A stretch of 64,000 bases of DNA from Meghimatium bilineatum (Eukaryota > Mollusca > Gastropoda > Stylommatophora > Philomycidae): NCBI GenBank assembly GCA_034231615.1, contig CM067316.1, positions 64,379,353 to 64,443,352 of the forward strand, written 5' to 3'. Shown piece after piece: positions 54,930-64,000 of the stretch. A model generated the notes under the pieces. It did no database searches and had not been told where the DNA came from. It was given only the letters and a program-made list of their open reading frames with translations. Both the position numbers and the translations under genes were made by a program. The first letter of the stretch is position 1. Each line of letters starts with the position of its first letter.

Positions 54930-55407
54930 GTAAGTATCTGCGCATTCTTTTATATTATATCCCTTGAGAGAGAATATGTGTGCCATTATTTATTATAATC
55001 CTGGCGGTGAATTATGATGGTTGTATGTGCGTTATGTATATGTTGTGTATGTAAGAGCTGTGCACAACACATACTGCATCAATGTCTTGAAAAAAAAACT
55101 TTAATCAAGAAAGTAACACATTACAGAGGAAGACACAAAGATAAACTAATAATGTAAATATATTTGACAGCTAATAAATACTATACAAGACAGCTAATAA
55201 ATACTATACAAGCATTGACTTGCTGCAGTAGAAATAAAAGATGATAATTAAAAAACTGAAGGCATGAGGATGAAATAATATAGCTAGAACTCAAACCAAA
55301 AAAATGACATAGAAAACATATTTTAGATATGGCAGTGAAATTTATTGAGACAAAAATAATGTATGACACTGCATGATATAACGATTCTCAACAACAGCAG
55401 CAGACTA
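54930..55407. other. Intron 22 start
   Basis: A 23-bp duplication (GACAGCTAATAAATACTATA) lies at 55167-55212. Otherwise it is AT-rich. Confidence 0.5.
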
Positions 55408-56440
55408 TGTGATGTTCCTTCTATGTGATGTTCCTCCTATGTGATGTTCCTCCTATGGCATCTTCCCCCTATGTGATGTTCCTCCTATGTGATGTTCCTC
55501 CTATGGGATGTTCCCCCTATGGCATCTTCCCCCTATGTGATGTTCCTTCTATGGGATGTTCCTCCTATGGGATGTTCCTCCTATGGGATGTTCCTCCTAT
55601 GTGATGTTCCTCCTATGTGATGTTCCTCCTATGTGATGTTCCTTCTATGTGATGTTCCTCCTATGTGATGTTCCTCCTATGTGATGTTCCTCCTATGTGA
55701 TGTTCCTCCTATGTGATGTTCCTTCTATGTGATGTTCCTTCTATGTGATGTTCCTTCTATGTGATGTTCCTTCTATGTGATGTTCCTTCTATGTGATGTT
55801 CCTTCTATGTGATGTTCCTTCTATGTGATGTTCCTCCTATGTGATGTTCCTCCTATGGGATGTTCCTCCTATGTGATGTTCCTTCTATGTGATGTTCCTC
55901 CTATGTGATGTTCCTTCTATGTGATGTTCCTCCTATGGGATGTTTCTCCTATGGGATGTTCCTCCTATGTGATGTTCCTCCTATGTGATGTTCCTCCTAT
56001 GTGATGTTCCTCCTATGGGATGTTCCTTCTATGTGATGTTCCTTCTATGTGATGTTCCTCCTATGTGATGTTCCTCCTATGTGATGTTCCTCCTATGGGA
56101 TGTTCCTTCTATGTGATGTTCCTTCTATGTGATGTTCCTCCTATGTGATGTTCCTTCTATGTGATGTTCCTCCTATGGGATGTTCCTCCTATGGGATGTT
56201 CCTCCTATGTGATGTTCATCCTATGGGATGTTCCTCCTATGTGATGTTCCTCCTATGTGATGTTCCTCCTATGGGATGTTCCTCCTATGTGATGTTCCTC
56301 CTATGGGATGTTCCCCCTATGGCATCTTCCCCCTATGTGATGTTCCTCCTATGGGATGTTCCCCCTATGGCATCTTCCCCCTATGTGATGTTCCTCCTAT
56401 GTGATGTTCCTCCTATGGGATGTTCATCCTACGGAAATGA
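55408..56440. repeat. 16-bp minisatellite, ~64 copies
   Basis: The unit is TATGTGATGTTCCTCC with GGGATG, TTCTTC-type and GGCATCTTCCCCC variants arranged in blocks. Long open frames here (56145-56594) follow from the repeat and are not genes. Confidence 0.95.
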
Positions 56441-56454
56441 AGATATTCATGGCA

Positions 56455-56602
56455 TTCTGTCTACCTACCTACTGCCTGCCTACCTACCTACTTATCTATC
56501 TATCTATCTACCTGTCTATCTATCTATCATCTATCCATCCATCCAACCATCCATCTATCCATCCATCTATCCATCCATCCGTCCATCTAACTAATCTATT
56601 GT
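56455..56602. repeat. CTAC/CTAT/CCAT tetranucleotide microsatellite
   Basis: CTACCTAC, CTATCTAT and CCATCCAT blocks succeed each other. Confidence 0.9.
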
Positions 56603-56854
56603 CTTTTCTCTGTCTTTGTTGTAAATCATCAGAAGGTTGAGACGATGATAAGTTTTTCTGCTTTGAAATGTTTGGTTGCTTGATATACAGAAATATTCTG
56701 ACATATCAAAATAATGGTAATTCCTTCAATCCACCTTCTTCTTGGTCTTCCGCTGTTTCCATTTTCATATTACATGCTCTTGCCTCTGGCCAATGAAGGT
56801 TATTAATAAATAACTCTGAATAACCTATTCTAGTGTGAATAGAAATGAAGAAAG

Positions 56855-57090
56855 TCAGCCATTTCTTCTTCAGCATTTGTTCTCAAACTCCTGCAGATTA
56901 ACAGGATGTAGTCCAGAAAACAGTGTGTTGTGTCATGGTTTACAGCATTGCTGCGATATCTGTGCATTTCAGTCAGACACATCTTACTTCAGCATATCTT
57001 TGGGTCAATTTGACCTATATGGGGTGGAACAGCCAACTCCACCCCATAAACTCCTTAATCATTTCTTATGACATGCATGGAAGGTAATCA
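56855..57090 (-). mobile_element. (GAA)n-tailed SINE-like element, long form
   Basis: It is the complement of the family: TTCTTCTTCAGCATTTGTTC, CTCAAACTCCTGCAGATTAA, TTGACCTATATGGGGTGGAA and ATTTCTTATGACATGCATGG. It pairs base for base with 26872-27110 over most of its length. Confidence 0.75.
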
Positions 57091-57169
57091 GTGTTACTAT
57101 TCTTTCTTCCCATCTCAGGCCAGCAACTTCTCTTTTAATTTTTATCTCTGCCTGCCATGTTGTACTCTT

Positions 57170-57660
57170 TTTCAAAATATTAAATAACACACTGATAAAA
57201 AACAAATAATATCTACGATTTTTATACTAACACTGTGCTACCAATGTCAAACATGGTCTTTAACAGCTTCGCAGCAAAGAAAATCGTCACATGTGAAATG
57301 AAGTGTCTGAGAAAAGCTGCAATGGTTACCAAACTAGATAAAATAAGAAATGAAGAAATTAGGAAAAGAGTTGGTATAATATCATGTATCGAACATATTG
57401 AGAGATAGCAAGTAAAATGGTCCGGTCACCTTATGAGAATGAAGCCAAACCAAATACCAATAAGAGCATATAATACAAGAATATCCGGGTGTAAAGTCAA
57501 AGGTAGACCATGAAAACTGTGGATGGAAAACATCAAGATAGCCTTGAACAAACATGGACTAAATGCAACCTCAGTGACACATCTGGCCTTGGAAAGGCAG
57601 CTTAAGCTCCCACCCTTACGCTTAACGGCAAGTGTGAATGCGATCAACAATTATTCATTA
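57170..57660 (+). mobile_element. LINE 3' fragment
   Basis: In + frames: CQTWSLTASQQRKSSHVK-like, VKCLRKAAMVTKLDKIRNEE, then WSGHLMRMKPNQIPIRAYNT and NIKIALNKHGLNATSVTHLA. It is the same family as 43690-44200. Confidence 0.75.
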
Positions 57661-57681
57661 GGGGAAAGACAATAGACAATA

Positions 57682-58260
57682 GACTGATTGTCCATGCCAA
57701 ACTGGGCAGTTAAGAGCTGTGTGGTCACTGATTGTCCATGCCAAACTGGGCAGTTAAGAGCTCTGTGGTCACTGATTGTCCATGCCAGACTGTGCAGTCA
57801 AGAGCTGTGTGGTTTCCAAAGTGTTTGGGTCAATGCTGCAGATCTTGAAAGATTTCTTGAAGTAATCCTTGAGCATTATTTCAAGCCTCCAGTTGAATGC
57901 TTACCTACACACAGATCACGATAGAAATTCCTGTTGGAAGATGCTCTTCTGGCATGTCAATGAAGTTGAACAACATGACCTGCTCAATGAAGTTGAAATT
58001 TGATCAACAATGCATGGATGTTATCCATCTTAGATTTGTGGAGGATCTCCATGTCAAGGATGTGATCTTGCTATTGTTAAGCTGCCTTACATGTCTAGTA
58101 TAGACAGTCCAAGATTCAGTTACATATAGCAACAAAGGTGGAATAATTGTATGGTAGACCTTCAGTTTGTTTTCCCGTCCACATTGGATCCAGATTTTTG
58201 CACCAAGACCCTGCAAAAGCTGTTGATGATACATTAGTCCTCTTATCAGGTTAGATGTCA
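57682..58260 (-). mobile_element. LINE 3' end, apparent source of the satellite
   Basis: The - strand encodes LIRGLMYHQQLLQGLGAKIW, KLKVYHTIIPPLLLYVTESW and TVYTRHVRQLNNSKI, then a decayed tail with a 50-bp triplication (57682-57815, CATGCCAAACTGGGCAGTTA). Its text TACATTAGTCCTCTTATCAG-GTTAGATGTCAC (58230-58261) is the first unit of the 32-bp satellite. This stretch resembles no SPEF2 exon. Confidence 0.75.
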
Positions 58261-59632
58261 CATTACTAGTCCTCCCATCAAGTTAGATGTCACATTACTA
58301 GTCCTCCCATCAAGTTAGATGTCACATTACTAGTCCTCCCATCAAGTTAGATGTCACATTACTAGTCCTCCCATCAAGTTAGATGTCACATTACTAGTCC
58401 TCCCATCAAGTTTGATGTCACATTACTAGTCCTCCCATCACGTTAGATGTCACATTACTAGTCCTCCCATCAAGTTAGATGTCACATTACTAGTCCTCCC
58501 ATCAAGTTTGATGTCACATTACTAGTCCTCCCATCACGTTAGATGTCACATTACTAGTCCTCCCATCAAGTTTGATGTCACATTACTAGTCCTCCCATCA
58601 AGTTAGATGTCACATTACTAGTCCTCCCATCAAGTTTGATGTCACATTACTAGTCCTCCCATCAAGTTAGATGTCACATTACTAGTCCTCCCATAAGGTT
58701 AGATGTCACATTACTAGTCCTCCCATCAAGTTAGATGTCACATTACTAGTCCTCCCATCAAGTTAGATGTCACATTACTAGTCCTCCCATCAAGTTAGAT
58801 GTCACATTACTAGTCATCCCATCAAGTTAGATGTCACATTACTAGTCCTCCCATCAAGTTAGATGTCACATTACTAGTCCTCCCATCAAGTTAGATGTCA
58901 CATTACTAGTCCTCCCATCAAGTTAGATGTCACATTACTAGTCCTCCCATCACGTTAGATGTCACATTACTAGTCCTCCCATCAAGTTAGATGTCACATT
59001 ACTAGTCCTCCCATCAAGTTTGATGTCACATTACTAGTCCTCCCATCAAGTTAGATGTCACATTACTAGTCCTCCCATAAGGTTAGATGTCACATTACTA
59101 GTCCTCCCATCAAGTTAGATGTAACATTACTAGTCCTCCCATCAAGTTAGATGTAACATTACTAGTCCTCCCATCAAGTTAGATGTCACATTACTAGTCC
59201 TCCCATCAAGTTAGATGTCACATTACTAGTCCTCCCATCATGTTAGATGTCACATTACTAGTCCTCCCATCAAGTTAGATGTCACATTACTAGTCCTCCC
59301 ATCAAGTTTGATGTCACATTACTAGTCCTCCCATCAAGTTAGATGTCACATTACTAGTCCTCCCATCAACTTTGATGTCACATTACTAGTCCTCCCATCA
59401 AGTTAGATGTCACATTACTAGTCCTCCCATCACGTTAGATGTCACATTACTAGTCCTCCCATCAAGTTTGATGTCACATAACTAGTCCTCCCATCAAGTT
59501 TGATGTCACATTACTAGTCCTCCCATCAAGTTAGATGTCACATTACTAGTCCTCCCATCAAGTTAGATGTCACATTACTAGTCCTCCCATCAAGTTTGAT
59601 GTCACATTACTAGTCCTCCCATCAAGTTAGAT
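58230..59632. repeat. 32-bp satellite, block 1 (~44 units)
   Basis: The unit is ATGTCACATTACTAGTCCTC plus CCATCAAGTTAG, with variants (AAGTTTG, ACGTTAG, AAGGTTAG, ATGTTAG, GTAACATT, TCATCCC). The variant order from 58258 to 59366 is repeated at 62892-64000. Confidence 0.96.
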
Positions 59633-61071
59633 ATCTTGGGGATCAGACAAGGATACCCTTAGAGGACTATACCTTGGTTACATACGTTCTGCTTTAGAAT
59701 ACAACAGTGCACTCCTCACAACATGTTCCACGACAAATGTAGAATCCCTAGACAGAGTGCAGAACAATGCCCTACATCTTATTAGTGGAGCAATGAGATC
59801 TACACCGACGGCTGCATGTGAAATACATACGAATATAGAACCCCTTGAGATGCGGAGAGATATGGCTGCAATGGAGACTTATGAAAGAAGCAAAAGAATG
59901 AACTAAGACCACCCAAATAAACAACTTGTAGAAAACTGGGAACCAAACACAGAATAAAACAAAAGTCAGTCCTGAGCCATGTCAATGAAATAAAAGAAAG
60001 TTATCACCTTCCAGACAAGAGACAAGAACTGCAAAGAGTAGAAAAATGTTTACCACCACACGCAGGCTTTAAATTGCCAGAAATCAAAACACAGTTAAGA
60101 GATAATGCAACGAAACGTTCCGACCCAGTAAGTCTTATGAAAGCAAAACAGAAAACAATAGACACCTACCCAGAACAATGGATTCATGTCTATACTGATG
60201 GGTCTGCCTTCAAAGCCATCATCAAAGCAGGTTATGGTGTCTATATAGAATATCCAGACAAAACATCTGATGATTTGTTTGATGCCTGTGTGGAGATATG
60301 TTCTAACTATGAAGCTGAAATAACAGCACTAGAAATTGCCTTGTACCACCTGAAGACCATATTTGATGCCTTCCCATCAAAAGTCCAAAACATTGTTATT
60401 TTTACAGACTCTATGTCTGCTCTCCAAGCATTGGAATGTGGTGGACATTGTAAACCCGGGCTAGCTGAAATATACCACCATGCAAACCAGCTGCTCACAT
60501 CTTATGATGTCAACATTGTTATGCAGTGGATTCCTGGCCACTCAAACACACCTGGTAATGATAAGGCAGACAGACTAGCAAAGAGGGGAGCACAACAAGA
60601 ACAGCCTTATACAGAAACAGCAATGCACACAGTTAAAATGATTCTGAAATCTGTGAACAAAGAAAATTGGATGAACAGATGGGTCATGGGAAACACTGGG
60701 AGGGAAATCTATAAATATATGACCAGCCCAAATCCTAAAGACAATATCAACCTCCTGGAAAGAAAAGACCAGAGTATCATATTCCTACTGCGCACACAAC
60801 ATGTACAGCTTAACAATCACCTGAACAGAATACAACCATAACACACTCCAGGGTGCCGGCTGTGCACTCATCCATATGAAACTGTTGACCACCACCTTTT
60901 TGAATGTCCAGCGCTGGATGACATCAGGAAAATGCTTCTCCCTCCAGGGCCAGATAAATGGAACACATTATATGGAACAAAACAACAACTCACAAACACA
61001 TGCATATATCACACAATGGCATTGGGTCAAAGGGCATGAGCCCATGGACCACTGGATCAGCAACCAACCAA
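59633..61071 (+). mobile_element. RNase-H LINE 3' copy 1, inserted in the satellite
   Basis: The 5'-truncated element begins at ATCTTGGGGATCAGACAAGG and ends in CAACCAACCAAC. CCATCAAGTTAGAT on both sides is the apparent target duplication. It carries RT-thumb text (IRSALEYNSALLTTCSTTNV) to a stop at 59904, then the RNase H frame, then a cysteine tail (CRLCTHPYETVDHHLFECPA). Confidence 0.92.
60074..60841 (+). CDS. LINE RNase H domain, 255-residue open frame, copy 1
   Basis: This is a retrotransposon ribonuclease H that would degrade RNA in RNA/DNA hybrids during reverse transcription. All catalytic positions are visible: D42 in VYTDGS, E82 in NYEAEITALE, D112 in VIFTDSMSALQAL, H156 in WIPGHSNTPG and D166 in NDKADRLAK. 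The Met start is probably internal to a longer ORF2, because matching LINE text lies upstream after stops. After the stop a cysteine motif continues in another frame, so the protein is broken at both ends. It is not expected to act alone. Its 1,805-bp-distant twin is identical. Confidence 0.85.
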   Translation: MPEIKTQLRDNATKRSDPVSLMKAKQKTIDTYPEQWIHVYTDGSAFKAIIKAGYGVYIEYPDKTSDDLFDACVEICSNYEAEITALEIALYHLKTIFDAFPSKVQNIVIFTDSMSALQALECGGHCKPGLAEIYHHANQLLTSYDVNIVMQWIPGHSNTPGNDKADRLAKRGAQQEQPYTETAMHTVKMILKSVNKENWMNRWVMGNTGREIYKYMTSPNPKDNINLLERKDQSIIFLLRTQHVQLNNHLNRIQP

Positions 61072-61437
61072 CCATCAAGTTAGATGTCACATTACTAGTC
61101 TTCCCATCACGTTAGATGTCACATTACTAGTCCTCCCATCAAGTTAGATGTCACATTACTAGTCCTCCCATCACGTTAGATGTCACATTACTAGTCCTCC
61201 CATCAAGTTTGATGTCACATTACTAGTCCTCCCATCAAGTTAGATGTCACATTACTAGTCCTCCCATCAAGTTAGATGTCACATTACTAGTCCTCCCATC
61301 AAGTTTGATGTCACATTACTAGTCCTCCCATCAAGTTAGATGTCACATTACTAGTCCTCCCATCAAGTTAGATGTCACATTACTAGTCCTCCCATCAAGT
61401 TTGATGTCACATTACTAGTCCTCCCATCAAGTTAGAT
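61072..61437. repeat. 32-bp satellite, block 2 (~11 units)
   Basis: It lies between the two LINE copies. The last four to five units before LINE 2 have the same variant order as those before LINE 1; earlier ones differ. One unit has GTCTTCCC. Confidence 0.95.
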
Positions 61438-62876
61438 ATCTTGGGGATCAGACAAGGATACCCTTAGAGGACTATACCTTGGTTACATACGTTCTGCTTT
61501 AGAATACAACAGTGCACTCCTCACAACATGTTCCACGACAAATGTAGAATCCCTAGACAGAGTGCAGAACAATGCCCTACATCTTATTAGTGGAGCAATG
61601 AGATCTACACCGACGGCTGCATGTGAAATACATACGAATATAGAACCCCTTGAGATGCGGAGAGATATGGCTGCAATGGAGACTTATGAAAGAAGCAAAA
61701 GAATGAACTAAGACCACCCAAATAAACAACTTGTAGAAAACTGGGAACCAAACACAGAATAAAACAAAAGTCAGTCCTGAGCCATGTCAATGAAATAAAA
61801 GAAAGTTATCACCTTCCAGACAAGAGACAAGAACTGCAAAGAGTAGAAAAATGTTTACCACCACACGCAGGCTTTAAATTGCCAGAAATCAAAACACAGT
61901 TAAGAGATAATGCAACGAAACGTTCCGACCCAGTAAGTCTTATGAAAGCAAAACAGAAAACAATAGACACCTACCCAGAACAATGGATTCATGTCTATAC
62001 TGATGGGTCTGCCTTCAAAGCCATCATCAAAGCAGGTTATGGTGTCTATATAGAATATCCAGACAAAACATCTGATGATTTGTTTGATGCCTGTGTGGAG
62101 ATATGTTCTAACTATGAAGCTGAAATAACAGCACTAGAAATTGCCTTGTACCACCTGAAGACCATATTTGATGCCTTCCCATCAAAAGTCCAAAACATTG
62201 TTATTTTTACAGACTCTATGTCTGCTCTCCAAGCATTGGAATGTGGTGGACATTGTAAACCCGGGCTAGCTGAAATATACCACCATGCAAACCAGCTGCT
62301 CACATCTTATGATGTCAACATTGTTATGCAGTGGATTCCTGGCCACTCAAACACACCTGGTAATGATAAGGCAGACAGACTAGCAAAGAGGGGAGCACAA
62401 CAAGAACAGCCTTATACAGAAACAGCAATGCACACAGTTAAAATGATTCTGAAATCTGTGAACAAAGAAAATTGGATGAACAGATGGGTCATGGGAAACA
62501 CTGGGAGGGAAATCTATAAATATATGACCAGCCCAAATCCTAAAGACAATATCAACCTCCTGGAAAGAAAAGACCAGAGTATCATATTCCTACTGCGCAC
62601 ACAACATGTACAGCTTAACAATCACCTGAACAGAATACAACCATAACACACTCCAGGGTGCCGGCTGTGCACTCATCCATATGAAACTGTTGACCACCAC
62701 CTTTTTGAATGTCCAGCGCTGGATGACATCAGGAAAATGCTTCTCCCTCCAGGGCCAGATAAATGGAACACATTATATGGAACAAAACAACAACTCACAA
62801 ACACATGCATATATCACACAATGGCATTGGGTCAAAGGGCATGAGCCCATGGACCACTGGATCAGCAACCAACCAA
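61438..62876 (+). mobile_element. RNase-H LINE 3' copy 2
   Basis: By eye it is identical to copy 1 over its length, including the internal stop at the equivalent of 59904, and is offset by 1,805 bp. It was therefore copied by DNA duplication, not by a second insertion. Confidence 0.93.
61879..62646 (+). CDS. LINE RNase H domain, copy 2
   Basis: Same 255 residues as 60074-60841, with the same catalytic D-E-D-H-D set. It is a duplicate of that fragment and broken at the same places. Confidence 0.85.
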   Translation: MPEIKTQLRDNATKRSDPVSLMKAKQKTIDTYPEQWIHVYTDGSAFKAIIKAGYGVYIEYPDKTSDDLFDACVEICSNYEAEITALEIALYHLKTIFDAFPSKVQNIVIFTDSMSALQALECGGHCKPGLAEIYHHANQLLTSYDVNIVMQWIPGHSNTPGNDKADRLAKRGAQQEQPYTETAMHTVKMILKSVNKENWMNRWVMGNTGREIYKYMTSPNPKDNINLLERKDQSIIFLLRTQHVQLNNHLNRIQP

Positions 62877-64000
62877 CCATCAAGTTAGATGTCACATTAC
62901 TAGTCCTCCCATCAAGTTAGATGTCACATTACTAGTCCTCCCATCAAGTTAGATGTCACATTACTAGTCCTCCCATCAAGTTAGATGTCACATTACTAGT
63001 CCTCCCATCAAGTTAGATGTCACATTACTAGTCCTCCCATCAAGTTTGATGTCACATTACTAGTCCTCCCATCACGTTAGATGTCACATTACTAGTCCTC
63101 CCATCAAGTTAGATGTCACATTACTAGTCCTCCCATCAAGTTTGATGTCACATTACTAGTCCTCCCATCACGTTAGATGTCACATTACTAGTCCTCCCAT
63201 CAAGTTTGATGTCACATTACTAGTCCTCCCATCAAGTTAGATGTCACATTACTAGTCCTCCCATCAAGTTTGATGTCACATTACTAGTCCTCCCATCAAG
63301 TTAGATGTCACATTACTAGTCCTCCCATAAGGTTAGATGTCACATTACTAGTCCTCCCATCAAGTTAGATGTCACATTACTAGTCCTCCCATCAAGTTAG
63401 ATGTCACATTACTAGTCCTCCCATCAAGTTAGATGTCACATTACTAGTCATCCCATCAAGTTAGATGTCACATTACTAGTCCTCCCATCAAGTTAGATGT
63501 CACATTACTAGTCCTCCCATCAAGTTAGATGTCACATTACTAGTCCTCCCATCAAGTTAGATGTCACATTACTAGTCCTCCCATCACGTTAGATGTCACA
63601 TTACTAGTCCTCCCATCAAGTTAGATGTCACATTACTAGTCCTCCCATCAAGTTTGATGTCACATTACTAGTCCTCCCATCAAGTTAGATGTCACATTAC
63701 TAGTCCTCCCATAAGGTTAGATGTCACATTACTAGTCCTCCCATCAAGTTAGATGTAACATTACTAGTCCTCCCATCAAGTTAGATGTAACATTACTAGT
63801 CCTCCCATCAAGTTAGATGTCACATTACTAGTCCTCCCATCAAGTTAGATGTCACATTACTAGTCCTCCCATCATGTTAGATGTCACATTACTAGTCCTC
63901 CCATCAAGTTAGATGTCACATTACTAGTCCTCCCATCAAGTTTGATGTCACATTACTAGTCCTCCCATCAAGTTAGATGTCACATTACTAGTCCTCCCAT
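62877..64000. repeat. 32-bp satellite, block 3, runs off the window
   Basis: Its variant order matches block 1 at a constant offset of 4,634 bp (TTTG variant at 58411 and 63045; TCATCCC at 58811 and 63445; ATGTTAG at 59241 and 63875). Confidence 0.95.

Noticed and set aside
56145..56594. 149-residue frame
   Set aside because: It is a shadow of the 16-bp minisatellite and the CTAT/CCAT microsatellite.
57688..57924. A further SPEF2 exon (VNAADLERFLEVILEHYF)
   Set aside because: It looked like a helix with an exon-like edge, but the - strand reads as a LINE C-terminus continuous with the RT tail at 58004-58261, with a 50-bp triplication across it. It has no match to the expected SPEF2 block.
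60074..60841. Cellular RNase H1 gene
   Set aside because: The flanks encode LINE RT thumb and a LINE cysteine tail, and it sits in a satellite as two identical copies.

Overview
This is animal nuclear DNA: one long, intron-rich gene on the + strand sitting in AT-rich sequence packed with decayed retrotransposons and minisatellites. I recognise 22 exons of SPEF2 (sperm flagellar protein 2, a central-pair protein of motile cilia and sperm tails; the Chlamydomonas counterpart is CPC1) between 610 and 54929. They join in one reading frame with matching intron phases at every junction, giving about 971 codons, roughly the C-terminal half of the protein. The N-terminal half lies upstream of the window and the last exons downstream. 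The species cannot be fixed from the sequence. The protein divergence and the repeat content (RTE-like and RNase-H-bearing LINEs, Penelope-like elements, mariner, tRNA-like SINEs) suggest an invertebrate, perhaps a marine lophotrochozoan such as a mollusc; this is a weak inference.

Layout: 1-609 upstream intron; 610-3619 exons 1-3; 3620-9975 a LINE-rich intron with a 38-bp array; 9976-15483 exons 4-6 (a basic/proline-rich linker) with a 33-bp array that is open in four frames; 15484-21404 a large intron of LINE tails; 21405-28000 exons 7-11, the best conserved block; 30256-37587 exons 12-15; 39077-45385 exons 16-18; 45386-50278 an intron with an 18-bp-based array and a LINE split by a deleted mariner; 50279-54929 exons 19-22, with a degenerate EF-hand-like loop in exon 21; 54930-64000 no further exon recognised, only a 16-bp array, LINE/SINE fragments and a 32-bp satellite carrying duplicated LINE copies.

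The most unusual signal is how the tandem repeats relate to splicing. Four arrays begin across an exon's 5' splice site and repeat the donor many times (after exons 11, 12, 13 and 15). One array repeats a 3' splice site 16 times, the last copy being the real acceptor of exon 9. The array after exon 15 carries abutting AG|GT in every unit, the layout of recursive-splice sites. Several arrays were later interrupted by retrotransposons, and many others grew inside LINE fragments. At the right end, a satellite that appears to start inside a LINE was invaded by a second LINE, duplicated at 1,805 bp and again at 4,634 bp.

All calls are from reading the sequence and remembered family features. Exon borders are supported by GT/AG sites and phase, not by transcripts. 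Repeat-family names are approximate.
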